A DNA stretch of 64,000 nucleotides from SLRI01 sp964402505 (GTDB lineage Bacteria; Pseudomonadota; Alphaproteobacteria; Geminicoccales; Geminicoccaceae): positions 1 to 64,000 of the forward strand of contig CAYOCP010000015.1 in assembly GCA_964402505.1 (NCBI GenBank), written 5' to 3'. The translations under genes and the position numbers were made by a program. Below, piece after piece: positions 49,557 to 59,493 of the stretch (its first letter is position 1; every line of letters begins with the position of its first letter). The notes beneath the pieces were generated by a model. The model was not told the origin of the DNA and made no database searches. It saw only the letters and a program-made list of their open reading frames with translations.

Positions 49557-49571
49557 CGTTACTTTATAACG
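49557..49571. promoter_or_regulatory. Candidate Zur operator between zur and znuA
   Basis: CGTTACTTTATAACG: arms CGTTA and TAACG separated by 5 bases. It lies in the divergent region, 26 bases from the zur start and 32 from the znuA start. Known proteobacterial Zur boxes are AT-rich palindromes with a GTTAT...ATAAC core, and this fits that shape. A single site could repress both sides. Confidence 0.7.
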
Positions 49572-49602
49572 TCACGTCGCTCGAGCCAAGCCGGAGTCCC
49601 GG

Positions 49603-50505
49603 ATGCGCCCTTTCCTTCTCGCCGGCCTCGTCCTTCTCTGGGTGGCGGGGCTGCCGGCGGCCGGCGATGCGGCGACGCCGCGCGTGGTGGCCTCCATCCT
49701 GCCGATCCAGTCCATCGCCGCGGCGGTCATGGAGGGATTGGGCGCACCGGTCCTGCTGCTCGATCCCGGCACCTCGCCCCATGCGGCGAGCCTGAAGCCG
49801 AGCCAGGCGGCATTGCTCGAGGAGGCGGATCTCGTTCTCTGGGCCGGCCCCGATCTCGAAGCGTTCCTGAAGGGGCCCCTGGCGGCCCTCGGGAGCGACG
49901 CCCGGAAGCTGGCGATGACGGAAATCGACGGCATCGAGCGCCAGGGCTTTCGGCACGGCCCCCTCTTCGAGGATGCCGATCACGACCATGGGGGTGACGA
50001 CCCGCATGTCTGGCTCTCGCCCGCCAATGCGCGGCTGATGGCCCGTGCGATCGCCGCCGCACTCGGTGCCATCGATCCGGCGCGGGCGGGGATTTACGAC
50101 GCCAACGCGACGGCGTTCGATCGAGCGCTCGACGCGACCGAAAGCGAGGTGAGCGCCATCCTCGGGCCGGTGCGGGGCAGGCCCTTCATCGTCTTCCACG
50201 ATGCCTACCATGCGTTCGAGCAGCATTTCGACATGGAGGCGGCGGGCGCGGTCCAGCTCTCGCCGGAGCGGCAGCCGGGGGCCGCCAGGGTCGCGGCGAT
50301 CCACGCGCGCATCGAGGCGAGCGGTGCCATCTGCGTCTTCACCGAGCCGCAGCTCGAGCCCAGGCTGGTGGCGACGCTGGTGGAAGGAACGCGGGCGCGG
50401 ACCGGCACGCTCGATCCCCTGGGCGTGACGCTGCAGCCGGGGCCGCTCGCCTACCACCTGCTGCTGCTCGACCTCGCGCGCGGGATGCGCGACTGCCTCT
50501 CCTAG
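49603..50505 (+). CDS. znuA: Zinc ABC transporter substrate-binding protein
   Basis: 300 residues. Signal peptide about 1-24 (LLWVAGLPAAGDAA). Cluster A-I metal-binding fold: ASILPIQSIAAAVMEGLG, PHAASLKPSQAALLEEADLVLWAGPDLE with the first His ligand, a short His/Asp-rich loop DADHDHGGDDPHVWLSP, VFHDAYHAFEQHF and a C-terminal Glu-rich segment. It captures zinc in the periplasm and hands it to ZnuBC. Divergent from zur, with a shared operator candidate. Its stop overlaps that of the treY gene by four bases. Confidence 0.94.
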   Translation: MRPFLLAGLVLLWVAGLPAAGDAATPRVVASILPIQSIAAAVMEGLGAPVLLLDPGTSPHAASLKPSQAALLEEADLVLWAGPDLEAFLKGPLAALGSDARKLAMTEIDGIERQGFRHGPLFEDADHDHGGDDPHVWLSPANARLMARAIAAALGAIDPARAGIYDANATAFDRALDATESEVSAILGPVRGRPFIVFHDAYHAFEQHFDMEAAGAVQLSPERQPGAARVAAIHARIEASGAICVFTEPQLEPRLVATLVEGTRARTGTLDPLGVTLQPGPLAYHLLLLDLARGMRDCLS

Positions 50506-52982
50506 GGTGCGGCCAGCACGGCGACCGGCCAATCCTGGAGGAGGTCGCCCAGATCGAGGACCTGGTCGACGTCCTTGCCGGTCAGGAGGCTGCGCCAGCC
50601 TCTGCCGGCGAGCTCGCCCGGCAGGACGAGGCGGGTGCCCGCGAAGGACGGGCCGAAGCGCGGCGCCTCGCCCGCCGGCAAGGCGGTGACGGCACGGAGG
50701 GGGACGGCGACCAGCACCGCCTCGCCGCCATGCTCGCGGGCGAAGGCGAGGATGCCGTCGGCTGTCGGACCTTCCGCCCGCAGCGGCAGGTAGCCACCCT
50801 CGACATAGAGCTCGGGCCGGGCTGCCCGGTCGGCGAGCAGACGCTGGATCAGGAACTGCTTCACCCGACCCCGCTGCCAGCTCGGTCCGAAGTCGGAAGG
50901 CGGCTCGGCCAGGATCGCCGCCAGCTTCGTGAAGTCGACGGGATGGCGGTTGTCGGGATCGACGAGCGCGAGATTCCAGAGCTCGGATCCCTGATAGATG
51001 TCCGGAACACCCGGCATCGCCAGGCGGAGGGCCGTCGCCGCGAGGCTGCGGGCGATGCCCTCGGGCAGAAGGCGGCGATTGAAGGCATGGAGCGCGCGGC
51101 CGGTCCCGTCCTCGAGGCAGGCGGTGGCGAAAGCCAGGACCTCGGCCTCGTAGGCCTCGTCGGGCGTGGTCCAGCTCGAGCGGCATTTGGCCTCGCGGAG
51201 CGCCTTGACGAGATAGGCGCCGAGACGCCCGGCGAAGACCTCGCGGCCCGAAGCGTCGCCGGGCTCGAGCCCGTCGGGCCAGGCGCCGACGATGGTCTGC
51301 CAGACGAGGCAGGCATCGCTCGCCGCGATGGTGTCGGGCCTGGTCTCGAGCAGGCCGCGGACCAGGGTCCGCCAGGCCTCGGCATGGTGGCTGATTCCGA
51401 TCAACCGGGCGCGGAGGTCCTCGCCGCGCTTGCTGTCGTGGGTGCTGGCGGCGAGGAGGCAGAGCGGCCGGGTGGCGGCGGCCGCCTCGTGGAAGGCTTC
51501 GGGGTCGAGAACGGGATGGTCCGGCTCGCCGCCGACCTCGTTGAGGGCCAGAAGGCGGATATGGCGGTAGAAGGCCGTGTCCTCCTTGGCCTTCGCCATG
51601 ATCGGCCCGGTGAGCTGCTGCAGCCGCGCTGCCCAGTCGAGCGCTGCCGGATCGGTCGTGGTCGCGTCCAGGATGTGCTCGATGAGCCGGAAGGGCAGAT
51701 CGTCCGGGAGATGCGCACGCTGCCTCGCCTCGGCCATGACGTCGCCGAGCCGCTCGCGGTCGGCCGCATCGGGCGGGTTGCCGTCGAGATAGGTTCGATA
51801 AACCGGGAAGGCGAGGATCATGGCGTCGAGCGCACGGGTCAGGCTGGCGCGGCCGGTATCGCGGAACCGGGTGTCGGCGGCGGCGATGCGAAGCGCCGAG
51901 GCGACCAGCCATTCGCGCTCGCCGGCGAAGCTGGTCTCCAGGACCAGAGCCTTGCACGCCCGCAGGATGGCGGCGAAATCCGCCTCGCCGTCCGCCACCT
52001 CGCGCCAGAGGGCATCGAGCGGACCCATGCCATCGGCGGCCACGAAGAGCCGGTTGAGCCGGTCGGCCGCCTCGTAGCCAGTGGTGCCGGCAACCGGCCA
52101 GTCGGCACGCAGGCTTTCACCGCCCTCCAGGATCTTCTCGACCCAGACCGGCGGCGGCTGGCCTCCCGTCGCCCGGCGCAAGGCGGCGTCGAGCCGGTGC
52201 AGGTAGGCCGTGGGATCGCGCAGGCCGTCGATATGGTCGAGGCGGACACCCTGCACCTCGCCCTCGGCCACGAGGTCGAGGAGGAGGCGGTGGGCGTCGT
52301 CGAAGACCGCATCCAGCTCGACCCGCACGCCGACGAGTCCGTCGATGTCGAAGAAGCGGCGGTAGTTCAGGGCCTCGCCGCCGAGGCGCCAGTAGGCCAG
52401 CCGGTAGGGCTGGCGCTCCAAAAGCTCGTGCAGCGCCGTGGGACCCTCCGGAACGGCATCGGCGCGCAACGGAAAGCGCTGGTCGTGGTAGCGAAGCTCG
52501 AAGCCGGAGCCGGCCGGCTCGACCCGAAGATCGCCCGAGGCGAGCACCTCGGCGTATGGCGCCCCCAGGACCGGCAGCAGAAGCCGGCCGGGCGAGGCGC
52601 CGGCGGTGGCCTCCCAGTCGATGTCGAAATGGCCGGCAAACGGGCTCTCGGCGCCGTTGAGCAGCACGTCCCACCACCAGGCATTCTCGGCACCGACACC
52701 CATGTGGTTGGGGACGTGGTCGAGGATGATGCCGAGCCCGGCCCCCCTCGCCTCCGCCGCGAGCGCCCGAAAGCCGGTCTCGCCGCCGATCGCGGGATCG
52801 ATCGCGTTGGGGTCGACCACGTCATAGCCGTGGGTCGATTCCGGGCGCGCCCGCCAGATCGGCGAGAGGTAGAGATGGCTGACACCGAGATGGACGATGT
52901 AGGGGACGGCGGCAGCCACGGCAGCGAAATCGACGCCGCCGCGGAGCTGGATACGGTAGGTGGCACGGATGGGTTCAGCCAC
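50502..52982 (-). CDS. treY: Malto-oligosyltrehalose synthase
   Basis: 826 residues, GH13 family 26. Typical blocks: RATYRIQLRGGVDFAAVAAAVPYIVHLGVSHLYLSPIWRARPESTHGYDVVDPN, the nucleophile Asp in GVRLDHIDGLRDP, the acid Glu in VWVEKILEGGESL, and the third Asp in ASTHDSKRGED. It isomerises the reducing end of maltodextrin to a trehalose unit, step one of the TreYZ route. The length (about 770-900) is normal. Last gene of the treZ-malQ-treY unit; its start lies 8 bases inside the end of malQ. Confidence 0.96.
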   Translation of the reverse strand: MAEPIRATYRIQLRGGVDFAAVAAAVPYIVHLGVSHLYLSPIWRARPESTHGYDVVDPNAIDPAIGGETGFRALAAEARGAGLGIILDHVPNHMGVGAENAWWWDVLLNGAESPFAGHFDIDWEATAGASPGRLLLPVLGAPYAEVLASGDLRVEPAGSGFELRYHDQRFPLRADAVPEGPTALHELLERQPYRLAYWRLGGEALNYRRFFDIDGLVGVRVELDAVFDDAHRLLLDLVAEGEVQGVRLDHIDGLRDPTAYLHRLDAALRRATGGQPPPVWVEKILEGGESLRADWPVAGTTGYEAADRLNRLFVAADGMGPLDALWREVADGEADFAAILRACKALVLETSFAGEREWLVASALRIAAADTRFRDTGRASLTRALDAMILAFPVYRTYLDGNPPDAADRERLGDVMAEARQRAHLPDDLPFRLIEHILDATTTDPAALDWAARLQQLTGPIMAKAKEDTAFYRHIRLLALNEVGGEPDHPVLDPEAFHEAAAATRPLCLLAASTHDSKRGEDLRARLIGISHHAEAWRTLVRGLLETRPDTIAASDACLVWQTIVGAWPDGLEPGDASGREVFAGRLGAYLVKALREAKCRSSWTTPDEAYEAEVLAFATACLEDGTGRALHAFNRRLLPEGIARSLAATALRLAMPGVPDIYQGSELWNLALVDPDNRHPVDFTKLAAILAEPPSDFGPSWQRGRVKQFLIQRLLADRAARPELYVEGGYLPLRAEGPTADGILAFAREHGGEAVLVAVPLRAVTALPAGEAPRFGPSFAGTRLVLPGELAGRGWRSLLTGKDVDQVLDLGDLLQDWPVAVLAAP

Positions 52983-54755
52983 GCGGGCGCTCCCGGGCTA
53001 GGGCCTTTATCAGGTTTCGGGCCAAAGGCGTGTCGAGGAGGCCCGCGATATCGTGGAGGGTCCGCCGGCGCCAGTTGGGATGCTCGACGACGGTGGCCGG
53101 CAGGTTCGACTGCTCGAGGGCGCCATCGAGGTCCTCGAGCTGGGCCATGGCGATGGCCGAGGGCGTGCGAGCGAGGAAGCGGTGCAGGGCGAGGGCCACC
53201 GCCTCGGGCTCGTCCGTCTCGGCGAGAAGATTTTCGGCACGCAGGGCCTCTAGCAGCCGGGTGCGCTCGGTGCGGCGCCCGCTCCGCGCCGCATCGGCGG
53301 CGTCGGTGTCGAGCTGACCGACCCGCTCGCGCCAGTCGATGTCGCGGCCCTGGAGCCATCCGCGAACGGTGGCGAGGTCGTGGGTCGAGACGGTGGCCAG
53401 CGCCGCCTTCGGATACTGGTCCGAGGCGCGGAAAAGCCCGCCTTCCCGGCGCTCGAACCAGACGACGCGATAGGAAAGCAGGCCCGCCTCCTGCATCGCG
53501 TCGCGAAAGCCCGGCGCCACGGTTCCGAGATCCTCGCCGATGACGAGACAGTCGTGGGTGCGTGAGACCTCGGCCACGGTCGCCAGCATGTCCTGGAGCG
53601 GGTAGCGCACATAGGTGCCATCGGCGGGCGTGCCACCGGCCGGGATCCAGAAGAGCCGCATGAGCCCCATGGCATGGTCGATGCGCACGGCACCCGCATG
53701 CCGCATCGCCGCCTCGAGGATGGCGCGCAGGGGAGCCATGCCGCGCTCCTTGAGGGCGACCGGCGAGAGCGGCGCCACGTTCCAGTTCTGGCCCTTGGGG
53801 CTGAACGGGTCGGGCGGGGCGCCGATCGTGGCACCGGCGACGACCGCCTCGGGATCGGCCCAGACATCGGCCCCATCCGGCACCACGCCCACGGCGATGT
53901 CGCCATAGAGGCCGATGCGCATGCCGGCATCCAGAAGCGCCTTCTGCGTTCGCGTGAGCTGGCGCTCGGCCAGCCACTGGAGGAAGGCGGCGCACTCGAT
54001 CTCGGTGGGGTGCTCGGCGGCGAAGGCGGCGACACCCGGGGCATCGGGGCGGCGCAGCTCCGCCGGCCAGTCCGGCCAGGCGAGCGGCCGGCCGGTCCGG
54101 GCGCAAAGGACGAGGGAGATCGCCTCGAAGCGGGCGAAGCTCTCGAGCGCCGCCCCCTTGCCGGCGCGCCACGCCTCGAAATCCGCACGGGCCGGATGGT
54201 CGCGGCCGAGCCGCGCATGGAGCATCCTGAAGGCTTCTTCCTTCCGGGCCGCCATCCTGGTGTAGTCGACGAGCTCGTCATCGGGCGGGGCCGCCAGCGG
54301 CGGCGGGGCGACACCGAGATCGGCGGCGGCGGCGTCGAGGGCGATGGCGAAGGGATCGAGCCAGAGGCGGCTCGACGGGGCATAGGGGCAGGCGCGCTCC
54401 GGCTGGTCGCGAAAGCGGGCGTGGAGCGGGCTGAGGCCGAGAAGGTCGGCGCCCCGCCGGGCCGCGTTGGTGCCGAGCCTTTGGAGATCGGCGAGATCGC
54501 CGATGCCGGCATTCTGGGTCGAGCGCAGCGCGTAGGTCTGGCAGGCGAGACCCCAGAGCCGGCCGAGCCCGCGCTCCGCCGGTGTCACGCAGCTCGCGGC
54601 GCCTCGCGCAAGGGGCTCGGGCACGCGGTCGGGCGCGCCCATGGCGGCAAGCAGCGCTTCCTTGGTGGCCGGCGACGCCACATGCCAGTGGCCTTCGAGA
54701 TCGTGATAGCCGGGCTCGATGCCGGCCGCGGCGGCGCGTGCGTCGAGGTCCTTCT

Positions 54756-54759
<4 letters not shown>
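52975..54759 (-). CDS. malQ: 4-alpha-glucanotransferase
   Basis: 594 residues, GH77. Blocks: GLACQTYALRSTQNAGIGDLADLQRLG, PYAPSSRLWLDPF, nucleophile Asp in AVRIDHAMGLMRLFWIP, acid Glu in VIGEDLGTV and third Asp in STHDLATVRGW. It transfers glucan chains between maltodextrins. Placed between treZ and treY with overlaps of 4 and 8 bases, it would lengthen short dextrins into good substrates for TreY, recycling maltose-size remnants that the TreYZ route leaves. The N-terminal 60 residues form a small extra domain found in bacterial MalQ. Confidence 0.95.
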
Positions 54760-56540
<1,781 letters not shown>

Positions 56541-56804
56541 GGCAGCACCGGATGATGGCGCCTCGAGGGTTCGGTGTCATCATCCGAGGGTCGGATGGCA
56601 TCCGTCGAGACGGAGCCCAAGAACATCCCGGATCCCGACCGGCTCCCGAGCGGCGAATCGAAAGCGCCCGGAGGAGCGGGGGACCGGCACCCGGCGGAAC
56701 CGGTGGCGGGATCAGCGATTGGCTCGGGGTCGGCGAGCGCCGGCTTCTCTCCACAAGTGGCATCGTGGTCCGGGGTGATCCCTGCGACCATCGAGGAAAG
56801 GCCG

Positions 56805-56966
56805 ATGATGGACCTTCTGCGCATTCTGCTCGCGATCCTGCTGCCGCCGCTCGGGGTCTTCCTGCAGGTCGGCATCGGCCCGCAGTTCTGGATCAACATC
56901 CTCTTGACGCTGCTCGGATACATTCCGGGCATCGTGCACGCGGTCTGGATCATAGCGCGGCGATGA
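56805..56966 (+). CDS. YqaE/Pmp3 family small membrane protein
   Basis: 53 residues, almost all membrane: MMDLLRILLAILLPPLGVFLQVGIGPQFWINILLTLLGYIPGIVHAVWIIARR-type layout in two helices with the family's PPLGVF turn and the GYIPGIVHA segment. GAGGAAAG precedes the paired ATGs (56805 and 56808). Yeast and plant relatives (Pmp3) stabilise membranes under salt and cold stress; bacterial members are often stress-induced. It overlaps the DUF4112 gene start by four bases, so the two are coupled. Confidence 0.93.
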   Translation: MMDLLRILLAILLPPLGVFLQVGIGPQFWINILLTLLGYIPGIVHAVWIIARR

Positions 56967-57361
56967 GCTCCAGGGCCGGCGAGCGTACGGGTGGGGCGGC
57001 GGACCGAAAGGCCGACGTGGAGCGGCTGTGCCTCGTCGCCTACTGGCTGGACGACCGGTTCCGCATCCCCGTCATCGGCTGGCGGGTGGGCCTCGACGGG
57101 CTGATAGGGCTCGTGCCGGGCGTCGGCGACGTGGTGACCGCGGCGGCGGCGCTCTGGATCCTCAAGGAGGCGCATCGCCTCGGCGTGCCGCGTCGCACGC
57201 TCGCCCGCATGGGCTTCAATATCGGTCTCGACACCGTGCTCGGCGCGGTGCCGCTGGTCGGCGACGCCTTCGATCTGGCGCACAAGGCCAACCGCCGCAA
57301 CATTCGCCTGCTGCTCGGTCATGTCGATCCGGGGCGGCGTCATCGTCGAGAACCCGTCTGA
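56963..57361 (+). CDS. DUF4112 membrane protein
   Basis: 132 residues. The DUF4112 core: LCLVAYWLDDRFRIPVIGWRVGLDGLIGLVPGVGDVVTAAAALWILKEAHRLGVPRRTLARMGFNIGLDTVLGAVPLVGDAFDLAHKANRRNIRLL, with two GLxPxxGD turns (residues about 47-57 and 93-102) that mark the family. Two membrane segments are likely. Function is not established. It begins at the stop of the YqaE gene (ATGA) and precedes the DUF3616 gene by 15 bases, so all three may be one transcript, divergent from the trehalose operon. Confidence 0.93.
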   Translation: MSSRAGERTGGAADRKADVERLCLVAYWLDDRFRIPVIGWRVGLDGLIGLVPGVGDVVTAAAALWILKEAHRLGVPRRTLARMGFNIGLDTVLGAVPLVGDAFDLAHKANRRNIRLLLGHVDPGRRHRREPV

Positions 57362-57376
57362 GAGGTCGAGGCGTCC

Positions 57377-58546
57377 ATGCCGCGCTCTTCCAAACTCCCA
57401 AGTCCCGGTTTCAGCCGCCGCCTCGCCATCCGTCGGCCCTCCGGCCGGTTGCGGTTGCACTTTCGTCCGCGCGAGCGCCTGCGGCATGTCGACGACCCTC
57501 TGCCGCGCGATATCTCGGCGGTGGCGGTGATCGGCCGGACGCTGTTCGCCGCCTGCGACGAGACCGCGACCGTGGAGCGGCTGGCGCGTCGGCACGATGG
57601 CGATTTCCATCAAATGGACAATGTCCCGATCGGCGAGCTGATCGAGTTGCCGAACGGGCCGACGGGCGAGATGGATATCGAGGGGCTGGCGGTCGATGGC
57701 GGCTTCCTCTGGATCGCCGGCTCGCACAGCCTGAAGCGCGACAAGCCGGACGAAGGTGAAGAGGGGGCTCAGGCACTGGAGGCGCTGGCCGATCTCGATC
57801 GCGACCCCAATCGATGGTTTCTCGGTCGGCTGCCGCTTCGCCTCCAGGAGGATGGCACCCACGGCATCGCCGACGAGGGAAGCGACGCGGAGGGTGGTGC
57901 CGCCTGCCTGAAGATGAAGGCCAAGGGTCGCAACAAGCTCACCGAGGCGCTCCTGGACGATCCTCATCTGGCCGCCTCGGTGACCATGCCCTGCAAGGAG
58001 AACGGCTTCGACATCGAGGGGCTGGCGGTCAAGGGGGACCGCCTGCTCCTGGGCCTGCGCGGCCCCGTGATCCGGGGCTGGACAATGGTCCTGGAGCTGC
58101 GGGTGAAGGAAAAGAAGCCGGGCCGTCTGAAGCTCTGCCGGGTGGCGGCGGACGGCCGCCGCTATCTCAAGCATTTCCTGCCGCTGGCGGGCCTCGGCAT
58201 TCGCGACCTGCGCTTCGATGGGGACAGGCTCCTGCTGCTCGCGGGGCCGACCATGGAGCATGACGGCATCGGCGGCCTCTTCCGCTGGCGGCCGCCCTTG
58301 GGCGGCGAGACGGACGCGCTGCACACCGAAAGCTCGGTCGAGCGGGTCATGGACCTCGTCTACGAGAAGGGGGTCGACCAGGCGGAAGGCATCGATTTCG
58401 TCGGCGAGGGCGAGGATCGCCACCTGCTCCTCGTTCACGACAGCCCCGGGCCGGCGCGGCTCGGGGAGGATGAGAGCGGAGGGCGAACAATTCTGACGGC
58501 CGACCTCTTCGAGCCCCGCTCGATCCGCCGCTCGCGCAGAGATTAG
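57377..58546 (+). CDS. DUF3616 protein
   Basis: 389 residues, no signal peptide seen. The family pattern is a beta-propeller-like repeat: RDISAVAVIGRTLFAACDETATVERL, EMDIEGLAVDGGFLWIAGSHSLKRDKP, NGFDIEGLAVKGDRLLLGLRGPVIRGW, IRDLRFDGDRLLLLAGPTME, DQAEGIDFVGEGEDRHLLLVHDSPG. The repeated DIEGLAV units are clear at residues about 96 and 213. DUF3616 has no known function; repeat proteins of this shape often sense or bind ligands. It ends the plus-strand group after YqaE and DUF4112. Confidence 0.85.
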   Translation: MPRSSKLPSPGFSRRLAIRRPSGRLRLHFRPRERLRHVDDPLPRDISAVAVIGRTLFAACDETATVERLARRHDGDFHQMDNVPIGELIELPNGPTGEMDIEGLAVDGGFLWIAGSHSLKRDKPDEGEEGAQALEALADLDRDPNRWFLGRLPLRLQEDGTHGIADEGSDAEGGAACLKMKAKGRNKLTEALLDDPHLAASVTMPCKENGFDIEGLAVKGDRLLLGLRGPVIRGWTMVLELRVKEKKPGRLKLCRVAADGRRYLKHFLPLAGLGIRDLRFDGDRLLLLAGPTMEHDGIGGLFRWRPPLGGETDALHTESSVERVMDLVYEKGVDQAEGIDFVGEGEDRHLLLVHDSPGPARLGEDESGGRTILTADLFEPRSIRRSRRD

Positions 58547-58553
58547 GCGGCGC

Positions 58554-58889
58554 TCAGCGCCGGTCGAGCAGCCGGCTCAGGATCAGGCCGAGGCCGAAGG
58601 CAGCGACGAGGCTGGTTTTGGGGTGCTCGCGCACCCGTTGCTCGACGCCGGCGAGGGTATCCTGGCCGCGCCGGTGCAGCTCGCCCGCCGCCCGCTCGAG
58701 CTCGGCGTGCAGCTCGTCGAGCTTGACGTCGGCGGCCGCCCTCGCCTCGGCGGCGCCACGCTTGCCGAAGCCGGCGATCGTGCTCTTGAGCTCCATGATC
58801 TCCTCGCGCAGCCGGTCCAGATCGACCTTCAGCGTGCTCGATCCGCTGGCGTCTTCCTTGCCGTCCTCGGCAGCGGCAGGCGCGGCCAT
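58554..58889 (-). CDS. DUF883/ElaB-like tail-anchored protein
   Basis: 111 residues. A charged helical region (LKVDLDRLREEIMELKSTIAGFGKRGAAEARAAADVKLDELHAELERAAGELHRRGQDTLAGVEQRVREHP) leads to a short C-terminal membrane segment (KTSLVAAFGLGLILSRLLDRR). This arrangement is that of DUF883/YqjD-like proteins; E. coli members bind ribosomes at the inner membrane in stationary phase. Start supported by GAGGAG upstream; the earlier in-frame ATG gives a non-coding extension. It ends 8 bases after the convergent DUF3616 gene. Confidence 0.82.
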   Translation of the reverse strand: MAAPAAAEDGKEDASGSSTLKVDLDRLREEIMELKSTIAGFGKRGAAEARAAADVKLDELHAELERAAGELHRRGQDTLAGVEQRVREHPKTSLVAAFGLGLILSRLLDRR

Positions 58890-59032
58890 GGGCAATCTCC
58901 TCGGCTGTTGGCAGCCGATCTCACCAAAAGCGGGCGATCGGCGCAAAGCCTTTCTCGTGCGGCAAGTTTGCCAAGAAGGCCGGCGGGGGCGTGTCCCGAT
59001 CGTCGAGGTTCTGCCGATCACCCGTGCTCGGC

Positions 59033-59272
59033 TCAAACGATGCCGAGAGCGGTTTCGATCTCACGCTCGAGCTCGGCGACGAGGCAGCGAAATTCCAGGA
59101 TGCGGGCCGCACGGTGCCGGTCGGCGCAAGCCTCCCAGCGGCGCAGCGCCTCGAGCGCTTCGCCGTGATCCTCGCAGAGCGAGCGGAAGGCGGGGTCGGC
59201 CGCGAGCCGCGCCTCGATGGCCCGGCGATGCGCCGCCAGCCGCTTCAGCACATGGCGCGCCTTCTCCGCCAC
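59033..59272 (-). CDS. Small helical protein of unknown function
   Basis: 79 residues from a GTG at 59272 with GACGAGG upstream; a longer frame gives a Pro-rich, non-coding-looking extension. The sequence is charged and helical: VLKRLAAHRRAIEARLAADPAFRSLCEDHGEALEALRRWEACADRHRAARILEFRCLVAELEREIETALG. One Cys in SLCEDHGEALEAL. It looks like a short protein seen in Rhodospirillales-type genomes, but I do not recognise a function. It lies 143 bases upstream of the DUF883-like gene on the same strand. Confidence 0.6.
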   Translation of the reverse strand: MAEKARHVLKRLAAHRRAIEARLAADPAFRSLCEDHGEALEALRRWEACADRHRAARILEFRCLVAELEREIETALGIV

Positions 59273-59493
59273 GACCTCGTCCCGTCCCCCCCTCGAATTC
59301 GGCCCCGGCGGGGTTGCCCGCGCAAGGTGCAAGAGAGGCCGGTTCCAAGGGTTCGGAGGGAGTACGTTTCTGTTACCTGCGCCAGGCGCTTCGACGATGC
59401 CGGGAACCGCGGGGCCGGCTGTCACGCCAAGGACGGTCGTGCTAGATTCCTCCCGGTCGCCCGGCCCCGAGACGGAACGGCACCGAAACGAGG

